Shown one piece after another: positions 20,901-31,751 of a DNA stretch of 64,000 bases. Each line of letters begins with the position of its first letter. The first letter of the stretch is position 1. Under the pieces are notes generated by a model. It worked only from the letters and a program-made list of their open reading frames with translations, was not told where the DNA came from and made no database searches. The position numbers and the translations under genes are program-made. The stretch is from Puccinellia tenuiflora (lineage: Eukaryota > Streptophyta > Magnoliopsida > Poales > Poaceae), in NCBI GenBank assembly GCA_012064385.1, contig QRDG01000060.1, positions 1,224,814 through 1,288,813 of the forward strand, written 5' to 3'.

Positions 20901-23900
20901 AGTTTTTTTTGACACTTAACAATGAATCAAAACAACTGTTGTGCATTGACAAACCAGGCGAAAAGAGAGTCAAGAGATATTCAAGCTTCACCGTTACATT
21001 ATTGCAAAAAAGATCATCTGAATACATTCATCCAGTCGATTTATTTTAATTAATTTAATTAATGATGGTTCAGATGAAAGCTTAGGTAAATATATTAGCA
21101 TCAATATGTCCGTTTGTCTGTAAACAGTGGTTATCAAAGCCGTGGTTATGATTTCTCATGAATCATCTTTCAGGTATACAACTGATGGAGGCACCGTTGA
21201 TACCTTAAAGAGTGGATCAATTCCTCAAGATGATGTTTTTGCTGGTAAACTTTAATAAATGAACTTGTGTGATGATGTGAATGCCCTTTCTTTAAAAAAA
21301 GATGTCATGAACGTTAGTATAACGCCCAATGCCTGCTCAAAGCTCCCCCCCCCCCCCCCCCCCCCCCCACCCACACACACACACACCGCACACACACACG
21401 TTTGATGGCCATGCACATGTGTCTTCTAGTCTAATGCAACTTAAAGTGGTAGTGTGGTGCTAAATGTTGGGTTACGGTGTTACACTTATGTTTCTCTTAG
21501 TACTTGTTAAATCCTGTCTTCTGGATACCTCATATAAAGTTGTTTCGTATGTAAGCCTAGAAGCTACACCTTCTTTTGTTGCTCTATGCATTGTGTTTTA
21601 CGCTAAAGTAGGCTAAACTCAACAATGACTATTCTCTTGGGATTTTTGCTTAAACAATATTCATTGTACTTAAACCGAAGAATAGTTTGTATCAACTTCA
21701 GTTTGGTTTCCTAAGGCATTTGAGTCAGAAAACAATTTGATCTGCCTAGCTTGACTTGTAATATGCCTTTGGCTCCTCAGTCTTCATTTTTGCAAATAAT
21801 TATACAGTTCAATTGCAGCTGTTGATTTTTCTACTGGTGATAATCCATGGCCAATATTCAAATTACAGAAGCAATACAACTTTCCAGGAAAATCAGCCCC
21901 GTTAACCGCGTAAGTGGTCTGTGCACCACGTTTGATAAATTGATATTCTCTTTGCCTCGTAGTCTTTTTTGTTACATCTATTAATGATATTAACCTCATA
22001 CTTTTCAGGGAATTTTATACCGGATGGCTAACACACTGGGGTGAAAGTATCGCAACAACAGATGCTAGCAGCACAGCTAAAGCACTTAAAAATATTTTGT
22101 GCCGCAATGGTTCTGCTGTACTTTATGTCTGTCACTGGAGCCTTTTTATTGATGCATTTCATTTGCAAAAAAAAAAAAAACTAATTTTTTTCTCTCATGA
22201 TATATGTGTTCAGATGGCTCATGGTGGGACAAATTTTGGGTTTTACAATGGGGCAAATACTGGTCAAAATGAGTTCGAGTACAAGGCTGACCTCACTTCT
22301 TATGATTATGCAAGTGTTTTTCCAAATAAAACCTCTCATTTCTTGAACTATTTCTTCATGTGTACTTATTTATGTGATGTCCTTGACCAGGATGCACCTA
22401 TTAAGGAGCATGGAGACGTGCATAATCCAAAATACAAAGGCATGCTATACTATATTTGAACTTTTATGTTTGAAGCATGAGTATTCAGTCAAAAGTTGTT
22501 GTTTGTACCTTCCCTTAAGCAGTTCTATACTTCTATAGGTAATTCATATGGTTGATATGAAAATAGAATAGTTTTGTCTTTAAATTTTGGCTCTGCTTTT
22601 CAGCTATCACCATTACTTGAAATGGAAAAACTTAATTAGTTTGTAATGCCATAATATTGGATCACCTGTTGATGAGCGGACATAGGATCGCCAGTTTTAA
22701 GCTATGCTATGAGTGTCTAGAAAAGTCTCGAGGAGCAATTTTTATGCTTGAGAAGTACTTCCTCCGTTTCGAATTATAAGATGTTTTGGATATTTTAATT
22801 TGGACTACATAGAGAATGAAATGAGTGAACAAACACAGTAAAACACGTCTAGATACATGTGATTCACAAAAAAGCTAAAACATCTTATATTTCGTAACGG
22901 AGGGAGTATTTTTAAAGTACTGTTTTGTTTTTGTGTTAATCATTACAATTGGTGGTATCAAGCAGCACTCAGAAGAGTAATACATGAATGCACTGGCACT
23001 CCTCTTCGCCCTCTTCCTGCAAACATTGAAAGAGAAAAATATGGGCTTGTGAAATTGCAAAAGGTTGCTTCTCTTTTTGACATACTCGATAAGATCTCTG
23101 ATCCACTGAAAGTGGCTGTTTCGGAGCAGCCACTGTCTATGGAACTGTCAGGACAGGTAGGATTCTATCCAAGTATATATATTTTTGGTTCCTTTCCATT
23201 AGAGAAGTTGTCTGTCAGGGAAGTTGTCTGTCAGGTTCACTTTTGTATATCCATGGTCACGTTTCTTTCGTTCCAGATGTTTGGGTTTCTACTGTACTTC
23301 TCGGAATACCAAGGAAAAGGTCCTTCCAACACTCTATCAATTCCAAAGGTTTTTATACCCATCATTCCTTTAGTTGGTATGAATTTAAGTCAATTTCTCT
23401 TAAGCTGTAACTTATGCTGCAGGTACATGACAGAGCCCAGGTTTTTGTGTCCTGCTCACTTGATGGTGTCAGAAATCAAAGATATGCAGGCATTATCGAG
23501 AGATGGTCCAGTAAAACCCTCCACATACCAAGCTTAAGCTGCTCAGGCAATACCAGCTTATATATCCTGGTAATATCCCTGCAATTTTCTTTTGTAAAGG
23601 ATAAAATGGGAAATCCTCTTGTTTCCGCAGATGTTACAGTTGCTGTGAACTGATATCATTTAATGACATTGCAATTTTGTAGTCCTGCTACTGTTCTTAA
23701 ATTCTTGAGAAAACGTCTGCAAAGTCTACTTGGTACTCTACTTAGTAGAAATAAAATTTAATTAATGTTAAGATGTTGAAACAGATTTGAAGAGACTCCA
23801 AAAAAAATATTGGTAGAAGACTGACATAGCCGGTGCCATTTTCTCATTATAAGCTCACAACAATTGGCATGCCAATTACTTGGTGAAAGAAGATTCCTTG

Positions 23901-25772
23901 AGATCTAATTCAAACCTTCAGTACACATCCATATCACATCCATAACTCGTTGTAGCTAATTTGGCGATCTGCCCATGAGAAAGTATTAGCCTGGACAAAA
24001 GAGAGAACACACTAAATTACTTTATTTAGTATCTATACATACACTATCTGAGTACTACTCCTTCCTAAAATATGATGCCTATTATTCTTATTCAAAGTCA
24101 AATTTATAAGGTTTGACCAAGTATATAGAAAAATCTATCAACATTTACCATACCACATGAGTATAATATGAAATATATTTCATGGTGATTCTATCAACCT
24201 TGATTTGATATTGTAGATGATCAATTTTTTTCTATATAATTGATCAAACTTTGCAAAGTTGGACTTTGACCTAAAACAATAAGCAATGTATTTTGCGAAG
24301 GAGAGAGTACTAGCAAACACTTCAATTACTTTCCTTTTTAATAATCAAATAACCCTTCATATTTTGTGCCTTAAGTGCATATATATGCAATTTTTCTACA
24401 GGTAGAAAATATGGGCCGTGTAAATTATGGGCCATATATTTTTGACCAGAAGGTAAGTCCCATGTGACCTCTAACATTGCAGCATCCACATGGACCATCG
24501 ATGTGCTTCTTGTGCTGATCAATACCCACTTACCAAATACAGGGGATACTATCTTCTGTTGAAATAGATGGCATTACTCTCCACCACTGGAAAATGTATC
24601 CTCTATCATTTGATGCATTGGACAACCTTTCAAAATTCCAACCAATCCAGCAGATCATTGATGCCAGAAATAATAAAGTGCACGTTCATGGTGATTTACA
24701 AAATAACTTATGTGCTTCATCATTTCATCAAAATGGTAAGCCCATGTATGTGCTTCTGGTAAATAGCAAGGCACAAATAATTCACATGCATTCATGGTTA
24801 AATAGCCAAGGCATTACTCAAGATCTTCCCCTCTAGGGTATTCTTTCTTGATCCTAGTGAGTTTTGGTAACATGAGTTGCTTATATAATTTCATACCAAG
24901 TAATGGAAATAGAAGAAATGCTCGGTTTGTGCTATAATAAGCAGTCAGAAGTTGCATTTATCCACACAAAAAAGCATATTATGTGTGCAAGGAAAGTAGT
25001 GTATTACTAAGTTGCAGTTTTTAATCTCATGAAACAGTAATAGTCTTATTTGTTATCTTTGTTGCTAATGTTAGGTCACAATAAACTGAACTGTACCTTT
25101 TTTGCATAATTGGTAGTGTACATGATCCCTTGTTGCATTTGTACTTAGATGTCAACCCGGTTGCTGATTTGAACAAATATGCTGCAATACTCGTTAAATC
25201 TTTGTCTGGATGTTGAGTTCAGGGAAGTCTAATAAAACTATTCCTTTTCCCAAAATCACTGCTGCTTGCATTGTTTTGTAAGGCATTTCGGAAGGGCCAG
25301 AATTTTATGAAGGCCATTTCCACATTGGCTCCAACAGTGCGATAAATGATACATTCATATCATTTCGTGGTTGGAACAAAGGGGTTGCTTTTGTCAATAA
25401 CTTCAACATTGGGAGGTTCTGGCCGGTAAAACACTGAGACCTCCGGTCCACATGACAAATCATTTATCAATTCTAGTTCTATAATTTTTTCATTTCTCCC
25501 AAGTGAGCTAAAAATACAATGATTTTTTAGGCAATGGGACCGCAGTGTGCTCTTTATGTTCCTGCGCCGATTCTCAGAGCTGGCGACAACGTTGTTGTAT
25601 GTGCTTTGTCTATTTCTTACATGAACTCCCTCTTTCTTTATGTTTTTGTTTGTAACCATGCCCTTGTACTTGATTATCTTGGCAGGTTATATTCGAGCTG
25701 CACAGTCCAAATCCAGAGCATACTATCAACTTAGTAAAAGATCCAGATTTCACATGTGGTCAAAATAATTGA
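17976..25772 (+). CDS. BGAL17-like: Beta-galactosidase, GH35, BGAL17 type
   Basis: Nineteen exons join in frame to 674 codons: 17976-18050, 18188-18301, 18836-19031, 19626-19714, 19819-19899, 19994-20088, 21174-21244, 21819-21909, 22009-22126, 22214-22309, 22391-22439, 22966-23156, 23277-23348, 23423-23569, 24402-24452, 24543-24735, 25283-25425, 25531-25596, 25686-25772. A signal peptide (about 1-25) precedes the GH35 barrel: GGDVHYFRIVPEYW, GPYICGEWDLGGFPPWL, acid/base Glu about 189 in IENEFG, nucleophile Glu about 272 in EFYTGWLTHWG, MAHGGTNFGFYNGANTG. A beta-sandwich tail follows (GRFWPAMGPQCALYVPAP). It should release terminal beta-galactose from cell-wall or secreted glycans; Arabidopsis BGAL17 has similar length. 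Introns after 19899, 22309 and 22439 start with GC. Introns also hold MITEs. No stop or frameshift. Confidence 0.95.
20430..20765 (+). repeat. Dispersed non-coding repeat, copy B (intronic)
   Basis: Lies in the intron after exon 6 of the beta-galactosidase gene. Shares, in the same order and strand, 'aaaaaagataaatttc' (20584), 'tcacaagac' (20617) and 'cgaaactttctacgcgca' (20674) with copies A and C. It begins near 'gggcatctgcccc' and ends near 'gggataccccc'. Confidence 0.6.
21345..21402. repeat. Poly-C run followed by (CA)n
   Basis: Twenty-four C in a row (21345-21368), then A and C alternation to about 21399. Intronic microsatellite in the beta-galactosidase gene, directly read. Confidence 0.95.
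22758..22906. mobile_element. Stowaway MITE in beta-galactosidase intron 11
   Basis: 149 bp flanked by TA at 22756-22757 and 22907-22908. Left end CTTCCTCCGTTTCGAATTAT, right end inward CTCCCTCCGTTACGAAATAT, with matching TIRs of about 30 bp. It ends only 59 bp before the acceptor of exon 12, in the intron that also has an atypical GC donor. Confidence 0.9.
24058..24307. mobile_element. Stowaway-like MITE in beta-galactosidase intron 14
   Basis: About 250 bp flanked by TA (24056-24057, 24308-24309). Left end CTCCTTCCTAAAATATGATG, right end GCGAAGGAGAGAG. AT-rich interior with 'gtttgaccaagtatatag' text typical of this MITE class. TIRs are imperfect. Confidence 0.7.
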
Positions 25773-26543
25773 GTACGTTGCATGTATATTACAGGGGAAG
25801 CTCTTCTCAACTGAAATGGCTATTCTTTTACGAAGGTTCAAGCTTCTCAACTGAAAAGGATGTATATACAATATATTCACAGCACGCTGCACTTGCATGC
25901 ATATACAGCATATTGTTTTTAGAAATGTATCGCCTTGTGATGTAACTTTCGGAATTAAAAAACATTGACCAAAGGATCATTCCCTTGACTATATGTTGTT
26001 AGGGTGAAAGGTTATTTCACCCGGACAGCACCCTGTTTAGTCCGAAGGCTTCACTTGCGCTAGCCACCAAGCTAGTGCATGGTTCTCATGTAACTTTTGA
26101 AATTTATTGCGTTCGTTAGTAAGTACCCCATTTCGTTAGTAACTTTTGAAATGCATGGCTCATTGTGAATTATGAATTATACGAGAGGTGTATAACTCAG
26201 CAAGTACCCCAGTTGAGGAGAGGGAGAGGAGGGAGAGAACACCCCAATCACCCACCGTCAATCTATTCAAACGGCGTAAATGTGTTAGGCCTCTCAGTCA
26301 CAAGACCACATGGGTATCATGTTACGCCACTTGAAAAAAAATGGCGTGGCATTACGGTAATGACGAGAGAGGATTCCTATTATCTATCCACAGCTTTGTA
26401 CTGGGATTAGAGCTAATTACATAGACACCCAAGTAATTATCCCATGTGTGCAAATTAGTCCATAACATGCAAATGGTGAAATCGTTGTACTAAAACTTGT
26501 TTTGCTACTAGGTGGCAAGTGCCACGCGTCGTCGTAAGCAACA

Positions 26544-26564
26544 CCCCCCCCCCCCCCCCCCCCC
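26544..26564. repeat. Run of 21 C
   Basis: Homopolymer, directly read; the length is probably variable or poorly sequenced. Confidence 0.95.
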
Positions 26565-27416
26565 ACCCAATGCATCAAGGGGAATTTACAGAAAATCCTT
26601 GGATTCTTTTAAAAGGAAAACCCAAATCGATACACCTGGTTCCCTAATTCTTTTAAAAGGAAAACCCAGTCGTCATGGGGGTTGCAACGGCGGAGACGGT
26701 GAGCAGCAAGGGTGGAGATTGACGGCGGACGTCGAGTGCGGAGGGTGCGGCGCAGATTTCTTATGTCGGTTTCCTGAAGAACATGCAATGCTACATCGAT
26801 TCTCCTCTTATATTCCACCAAATCGGGCCTCCTGATATACAATCAAATAAACCTTACCGGTGAGCAAATCAGTAAAAAAAACTACTACTATTTCCCTTGA
26901 AGAGAGAACGACGAAGTCTTATGGATTTGATTCGTTAGCGATTTGATTAGCAGGGAATCGGTGTGTCCGACTATTGATTTTACGTTAAAGACGGTGTATA
27001 TTTGTACCGTGAATTTAGATGATCTGATGGTCTGTATTCTTTGGATCTGTCCCTCTGGTTCTTAGTGGTGATACCTCTCAGTTCTATCTAATAGAATGAC
27101 AAAATGACTGTTTTTTTTTTCCTTACAAAGGCCCAAAAAATATATTTGATCACGTGGTGATAGTGTATGTTTGGAAAGCTTGTGGACTACATTTTTTTTA
27201 CTTTAATTAGTTTGTATTAAAGGAGACGTGCGCGCACTCTAGCCAGTGGAAATAAGCAATACAAAATGAAGATTCGAATCCTGCCTAATTAAGCCACACC
27301 GCACAGGAAGATGGTACAGAAATAAACAAGTCTTCTGAAGATCTCTTGCGTGGCAAGCGTCTTCAAAGTCCAAACCGTGCGTGGCAAGCTTCTTCAACTA
27401 TCGACTAGTTGAATTT

Positions 27417-27437
27417 GGCGTGGCGTCACGCCACGCC
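27417..27437. repeat. 21-bp palindrome
   Basis: GGCGTGGCGT and ACGCCACGCC are perfect 10-base arms around a single central C. The arms also contain short internal direct repeats (GGCGT). It sits just before a 'tttttttt' tract and the 27470 repeat boundary. Confidence 0.85.
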
Positions 27438-29654
27438 CTTGGTGAGTTTTTTTTTGTACAATATATATACTAGCACAATGCCCGTGCTTCGCTACGGCCC
27501 AAACGTCGGTTATCATGAACCATGCGACAATGCAATTAAATTAATCAAATAGCTAATATGTATAATGTCAATGAGGTAGCCAATTTTTTGGGTTTAAAAC
27601 TTATGGAGAAATCGGCTTATCGATTCATTGTGGAGATGTTTCTACAATTTCCCCTATTTTCGGCTTATGAATTATTGGCATATTTCATGTGCTGAATTGT
27701 ACGAAGTCTCTAATACTCGCTTGACTTGAGTTATGCGTTGCTTAGTAAATCGTTATTATATATAACCATTCGAGTACAAAAGGACACAATGTTTCTAGAA
27801 TATCGCAAAGAGAAAAGGTACAATAAAACATAGTTTCAATGTATAGTTGAGTACAATTGAGAATGAAAATGTACTTCTCAGGACCTAATCCCTTCTTATA
27901 CACACATAACCAATTCATTTCAGAAGCTTAAGGATATGATATACCTTTCACAACATCTACACCAATTAGCTTGAGGATATAAATACAATACCATAATTTG
28001 ACGCTCAACCTTAGAATCAAGTTTTATGTATCATATACACATATTCAAAATTTTCAAAATCTGAGAATATAGACTCAAATCACTCAATTCTGAGCAAGCT
28101 TCCACTGCCACGCAAGGGAAGACACTTAACCTTTTCATAGATATTAATATTCAACATGAAATCGAGCAAGCCATAGATGTTTAGATCTAGAAAACATCGT
28201 AAAGTTGCAAATAAGATCACTGCATACGGAAAAATTATGTTCTGGACAGATCACTCAAGTACTAAACTGATCGTTATTTACAATTTGTAAAACCAATTTG
28301 AACAATTAGATAAACTATGAAGACCCTAAAAATATTATATGACTTATATTTAGAGGCTAATTCGAAGTAATGGATGTAACACACCCAATTTTAACTTTTA
28401 CTACCAGGCTTACTGCTGAAAAGTGCACATCAGAACACTAATAATAACAAAAGCTACTGTCCTTGATGAACTGAATATGTCCTCATTACCTGCAATTTTC
28501 TGCTACAGGTATTCTTGGTTTCTTACTAATCCTGCGCTAATAAATGCAATAACCAAGACTTGAAGCAAACTATACAGTGCTTACATAACTAACTCTTCTC
28601 CATACATAATTTCTTGCAAACAAACACACACAAATGATTTAAAATTCTCGTTGTGGCTTTACATGAAGATTCTAAATGGCACATACTAATCCGGTAAGCT
28701 TTCAGAGTGAAAATAACAAAGTAATTTGATAATCAAATGCATTGCTCCATTTAATCAAAACTGGTACTCTGAATATCCAAGTACCAGATAAGTATGCAAT
28801 GGTAAATTCATGGCTGCAACATTCGAAGCACTGTCACCATGTGGAACGTCCTGAAGATACACTGTCAAGCTGAGGTAGACCTCGTAGAATGCAGAGATCT
28901 CCAAGAACTGCAGGCCAGTACATTGAAGCGAGATACACGATTCTGGGTGCCTTATCAGAGCAGTGAAGGGACTTCCGAGCCTCAAGGCCCTGAGCTTCCC
29001 AGACACTATCTCAAGCAGATGTCTAAAAAAGAAGTGAAAGCAAATATTCAACAAAAATAGATCCAAGATGGTGTTGTGCTTCTCTATCCTTACAACGATG
29101 TACCAGCCTTGCAGAAAAAAAAAAGAGATGCTCCAATTGCTGCAAGCCTAGTGCTCGAGTGAATTCTTGTGAGAGAACCAATAAGAATAAGATCGCCTGG
29201 TGCAGATCGAACTCCAAACCTAGGTGAGGGGAAAAAGATTGCTCGGCTGGAACTGCACTTCAGTTATCATCCCACAATAATCTTGAGAAACAAAACGGAC
29301 GACACATCAAGATCGCAAGCAGCGTCGGCCGTGGGGACAGGACAAGGCGTGGAGCCATGACTGCTAGAAAGAAGACTCCGTGACGGCGCTCTCGGCGGAC
29401 GACGACGAAGAATCACCTCCACCGCCGACAACGCCGTTACACGAGCTCCCACGCCGACAACCCGCAATCGAGGTCGCCCTCGACCATGAAGCGTGCAGTC
29501 AGGACATGGGGCGGCATTGGGCGAGTACGGGAGTGGATAAGATGGGACGACGGTGGACTGCGAGTTAAAAAGACACTTCCGAAGGGGCTAATTTGCAAAA
29601 CGGGCAGGACGTACCAGACCATCACCACGGATTGCAATATTATAGTTTAGATTT

Positions 29655-30030
29655 GTTGTTCATCAAAATGTTGGCTAAATTGGAATGTTCAAACATGTTT
29701 TATTTTGTTATGAGTAGGTAGCAGTTTTTGTCGTGAGCATTCTTGATATATTTTATAGAATATTTAAATATTTAGTGGTTTGAAATGTTCGAACATGTTT
29801 GTATTTCGACGTCAACATTTAATTGAAATTAGAAAAATTCATTTGAATTTGATTCCACATTTGGGGAAAGTTTGCTCATATGGTGTCGAAATATTGACCA
29901 AACTGAAATGTTCAAATATATTTGTATTTTGCTATAAGTGCATACCTTTTTTTTATTTTAGCATTTTTGATATATTTTACGGAATATCGGAGTTTTTTTT
30001 TTGCTATGAATAGGTAGCATTTTTTTGTCA
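29655..30030 (+). repeat. Diverged direct repeat, about 235-bp spacing
   Basis: 'aaattggaatgttcaaacatg' text at about 29676 recurs at about 29910 ('aaactgaaatgttcaaatat'). 'gatatattttatagaatat' (29747) recurs as 'gatatattttacggaatat' (29970). 'atgagtaggtagcagttttt' (29710) recurs as 'atgaataggtagcattttt' (30006). Confidence 0.7.
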
Positions 30031-30469
30031 GCTGGTAATTAGCGTGGAGGAGACCGGGTTTTTTTTAACTAACAGTGAGTAATATTTTTGAATTTCGTTT
30101 TTTAATTTTTGACGAAGTAGAAAAATTATCTGGGAAACTATTTTAACAAATTTTAAATAAAGTCGACATTTTTTCTAGTTCATGTGGGACATTTGAAGTA
30201 ATTTTTTAAATTGTGGTTCACAAATTGCAGGGAAAAAATTGTTTGCTAAAGAAACTACCACTGCAAAACTATGTTTTTTTTATATGAGATGGAAAATATT
30301 GAATTTCGTAGATTGTAATTAAAAAATTGGTCTCCGCAGGAAAATTACATAAAAAATCACCGTTGGAGAACCACCTTTAAAAATTTGTGTTGTAAATGTC
30401 TACGGGTTCGAGAAATATAAAAATATGTAGCTCACATATTGCAGGCAAACAATGAATGAAGTGCAAAAA

Positions 30470-30835
30470 CAACATAGTATCTCTCATAGAGACAGTAGGC
30501 TTAACTAAGTCGGACTACGGCAGGATGTAAAAAACACCGGAGAAACATATTTCTGAAAACTTCGTAAGAAGGTTATATTAAAACAAACTTTTATTATTCT
30601 GAAGCCACTTGTGTGTGCTCATTGAGGTGAAATGCAGTCAATGAAACCAAACAAAATCTAATTGCTCTGAAGCTAATTATGTTTGTTGAGAGGAATGAAA
30701 TGAAGTAGACAAAGGGAGTGAAGCTAAATGTGGAAATGCATAGTATCTCTCATAGAGATAGTAGGCTTAATTAAGTCGGACTGCGGCAGGATGTGAAAAA
30801 AAAAAGAGAAACATATTTCTGAAAACTCTGTAGTT
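30470..30835 (+). repeat. Direct repeat of about 100 bp, spacing 267 bp
   Basis: The block starting 'catagtatctctcatagag' at 30473 recurs at 30740. Both copies continue through 'agtaggctta', 'taagtcggact' and 'cggcaggatgt' to 'gagaaacatatttctgaaaa'. Confidence 0.85.
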
Positions 30836-30839
30836 GATG

Positions 30840-31255
30840 TAAAAAGGTTATTTTAGTTTTTTGGTATATTTTTTTTGTATTTTTATGAATTATGGATCAG
30901 AAGTCATGCATTTTACAATTTTTGTATTAGTTTTTTTGTCAGTTAAATTATTTAAAGTTATTTAATTATGTATTGAAATGTGTTAGATGTAAAGAACTTT
31001 TTTGTTTGGAAATTTAGGTATATTATATGTCATTTTCTGAATTACGGATTTGAAGATATGATTTTTTACAATTTTCAGCAATTTTTTTTGGAATACTGAC
31101 AGGCAGGATCCACATGACAACTGGGCCCGTTATGTATGGAAATGTGTTGGGTGTAAAGATCTATTTTTTTTTGGAAATTTAGGCGTATTATATGTCATTT
31201 TCTGAATTATGGATTTGAAGATATGCATTTTACAATTTTCAGCATTTTTTTTAGG
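30840..31255 (+). repeat. Three diverged tandem units, about 125 bp
   Basis: 'tttggaaatttaggtatatt' (about 31008) recurs as 'tttggaaatttaggcgtatt' (about 31172). Each is followed by 'atatgtcattttctgaatta', 'ggatttgaagatatg' and 'acaattttcagca'. A more diverged unit precedes them at about 30855-30935. Confidence 0.8.
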
Positions 31256-31628
31256 GTAGTTGATCGCCGGCTATGAATACGACGCTTCTCCAAATTATGC
31301 ACTCCCTTTCTCCTGTACATTCTTCTTAACCTCACCTCTCAGTTTTCCACCCTGCTACCCCTCTTCCGCCATATAGAGAAACACCAGGAAAATTGTCCGA
31401 GTGTTGCAACGGGAGAAAAAAATCCGCGTTCAAACTCATAATCGTTCTCTCCAACATTGGCGACACCTAGGATCCCACCGACAAACTCTCATTCATACAC
31501 ATTAAAAGGCAACAGAACAACCGTTTGGTAAATTAAAGAACAATGTAAAGTAGAGATGAAAAGCTACAACTTACCTATCCTTTGTCAACCAACAAAATTA
31601 TGATGACTACAATGTATAAATTTTCCGC

Positions 31629-31751
31629 TTATTTTTCTGGTTGTTTGTAACCATCAACTGTGTACACAGCTTCTGTTGGGTCGCACTTCCAAGTTTCACC
31701 ATCTTCATAATTGCGTGATCTCCAATTGCAATCATAGTATATCCTCTTCAT
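31629..31751 (-). CDS. Orphan 40-codon segment, unrecognised
   Basis: I do not recognise the product. The segment begins MKRIYYDCNWRSRNYEDG, continues with TWKCDPTEAVYTVDGY and ends at TAA. It has a balanced, hydrophilic, protein-like composition unlike the AT-rich surroundings. It may be the last exon of a longer gene or captured fragment on the minus strand. An alternative acceptor just inside (ATGAAG before AGGATA) is possible. Low confidence that it is expressed. Confidence 0.3.
   Translation of the reverse strand: MKRIYYDCNWRSRNYEDGETWKCDPTEAVYTVDGYKQPEK

Larger units (their letters stand above)
25773..27468. other. 3' flank of the beta-galactosidase gene and intergenic DNA
   Basis: No gene recognised. 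Contains a 21-base C-run at 26544-26564 and a palindrome at 27417-27437. Open frames at 26165-26410 and 26512-26835 are low-complexity and have no domain. Confidence 0.45.
27469..31410. repeat. Gene-free repeat tract with internal duplications
   Basis: No supported gene. Near the left limit is 'gcacaatgcccgtgcttcg' (27473) and near the right limit 'gtccgagtgttgcaacggg' (31397). These are variants of a phrase often seen at the edges of diverged grass repeats (GCCCGTGCGTTGCAACGGG). Internal direct repeats are listed separately. A minus-strand GC-rich frame near 29267-29467 has no recognisable domain. Confidence 0.4.

Noticed and set aside
27469..31410. Helitron
   Set aside because: No convincing 5' TC / 3' hairpin-CTRR pair could be read. 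Border phrases alone are not diagnostic.
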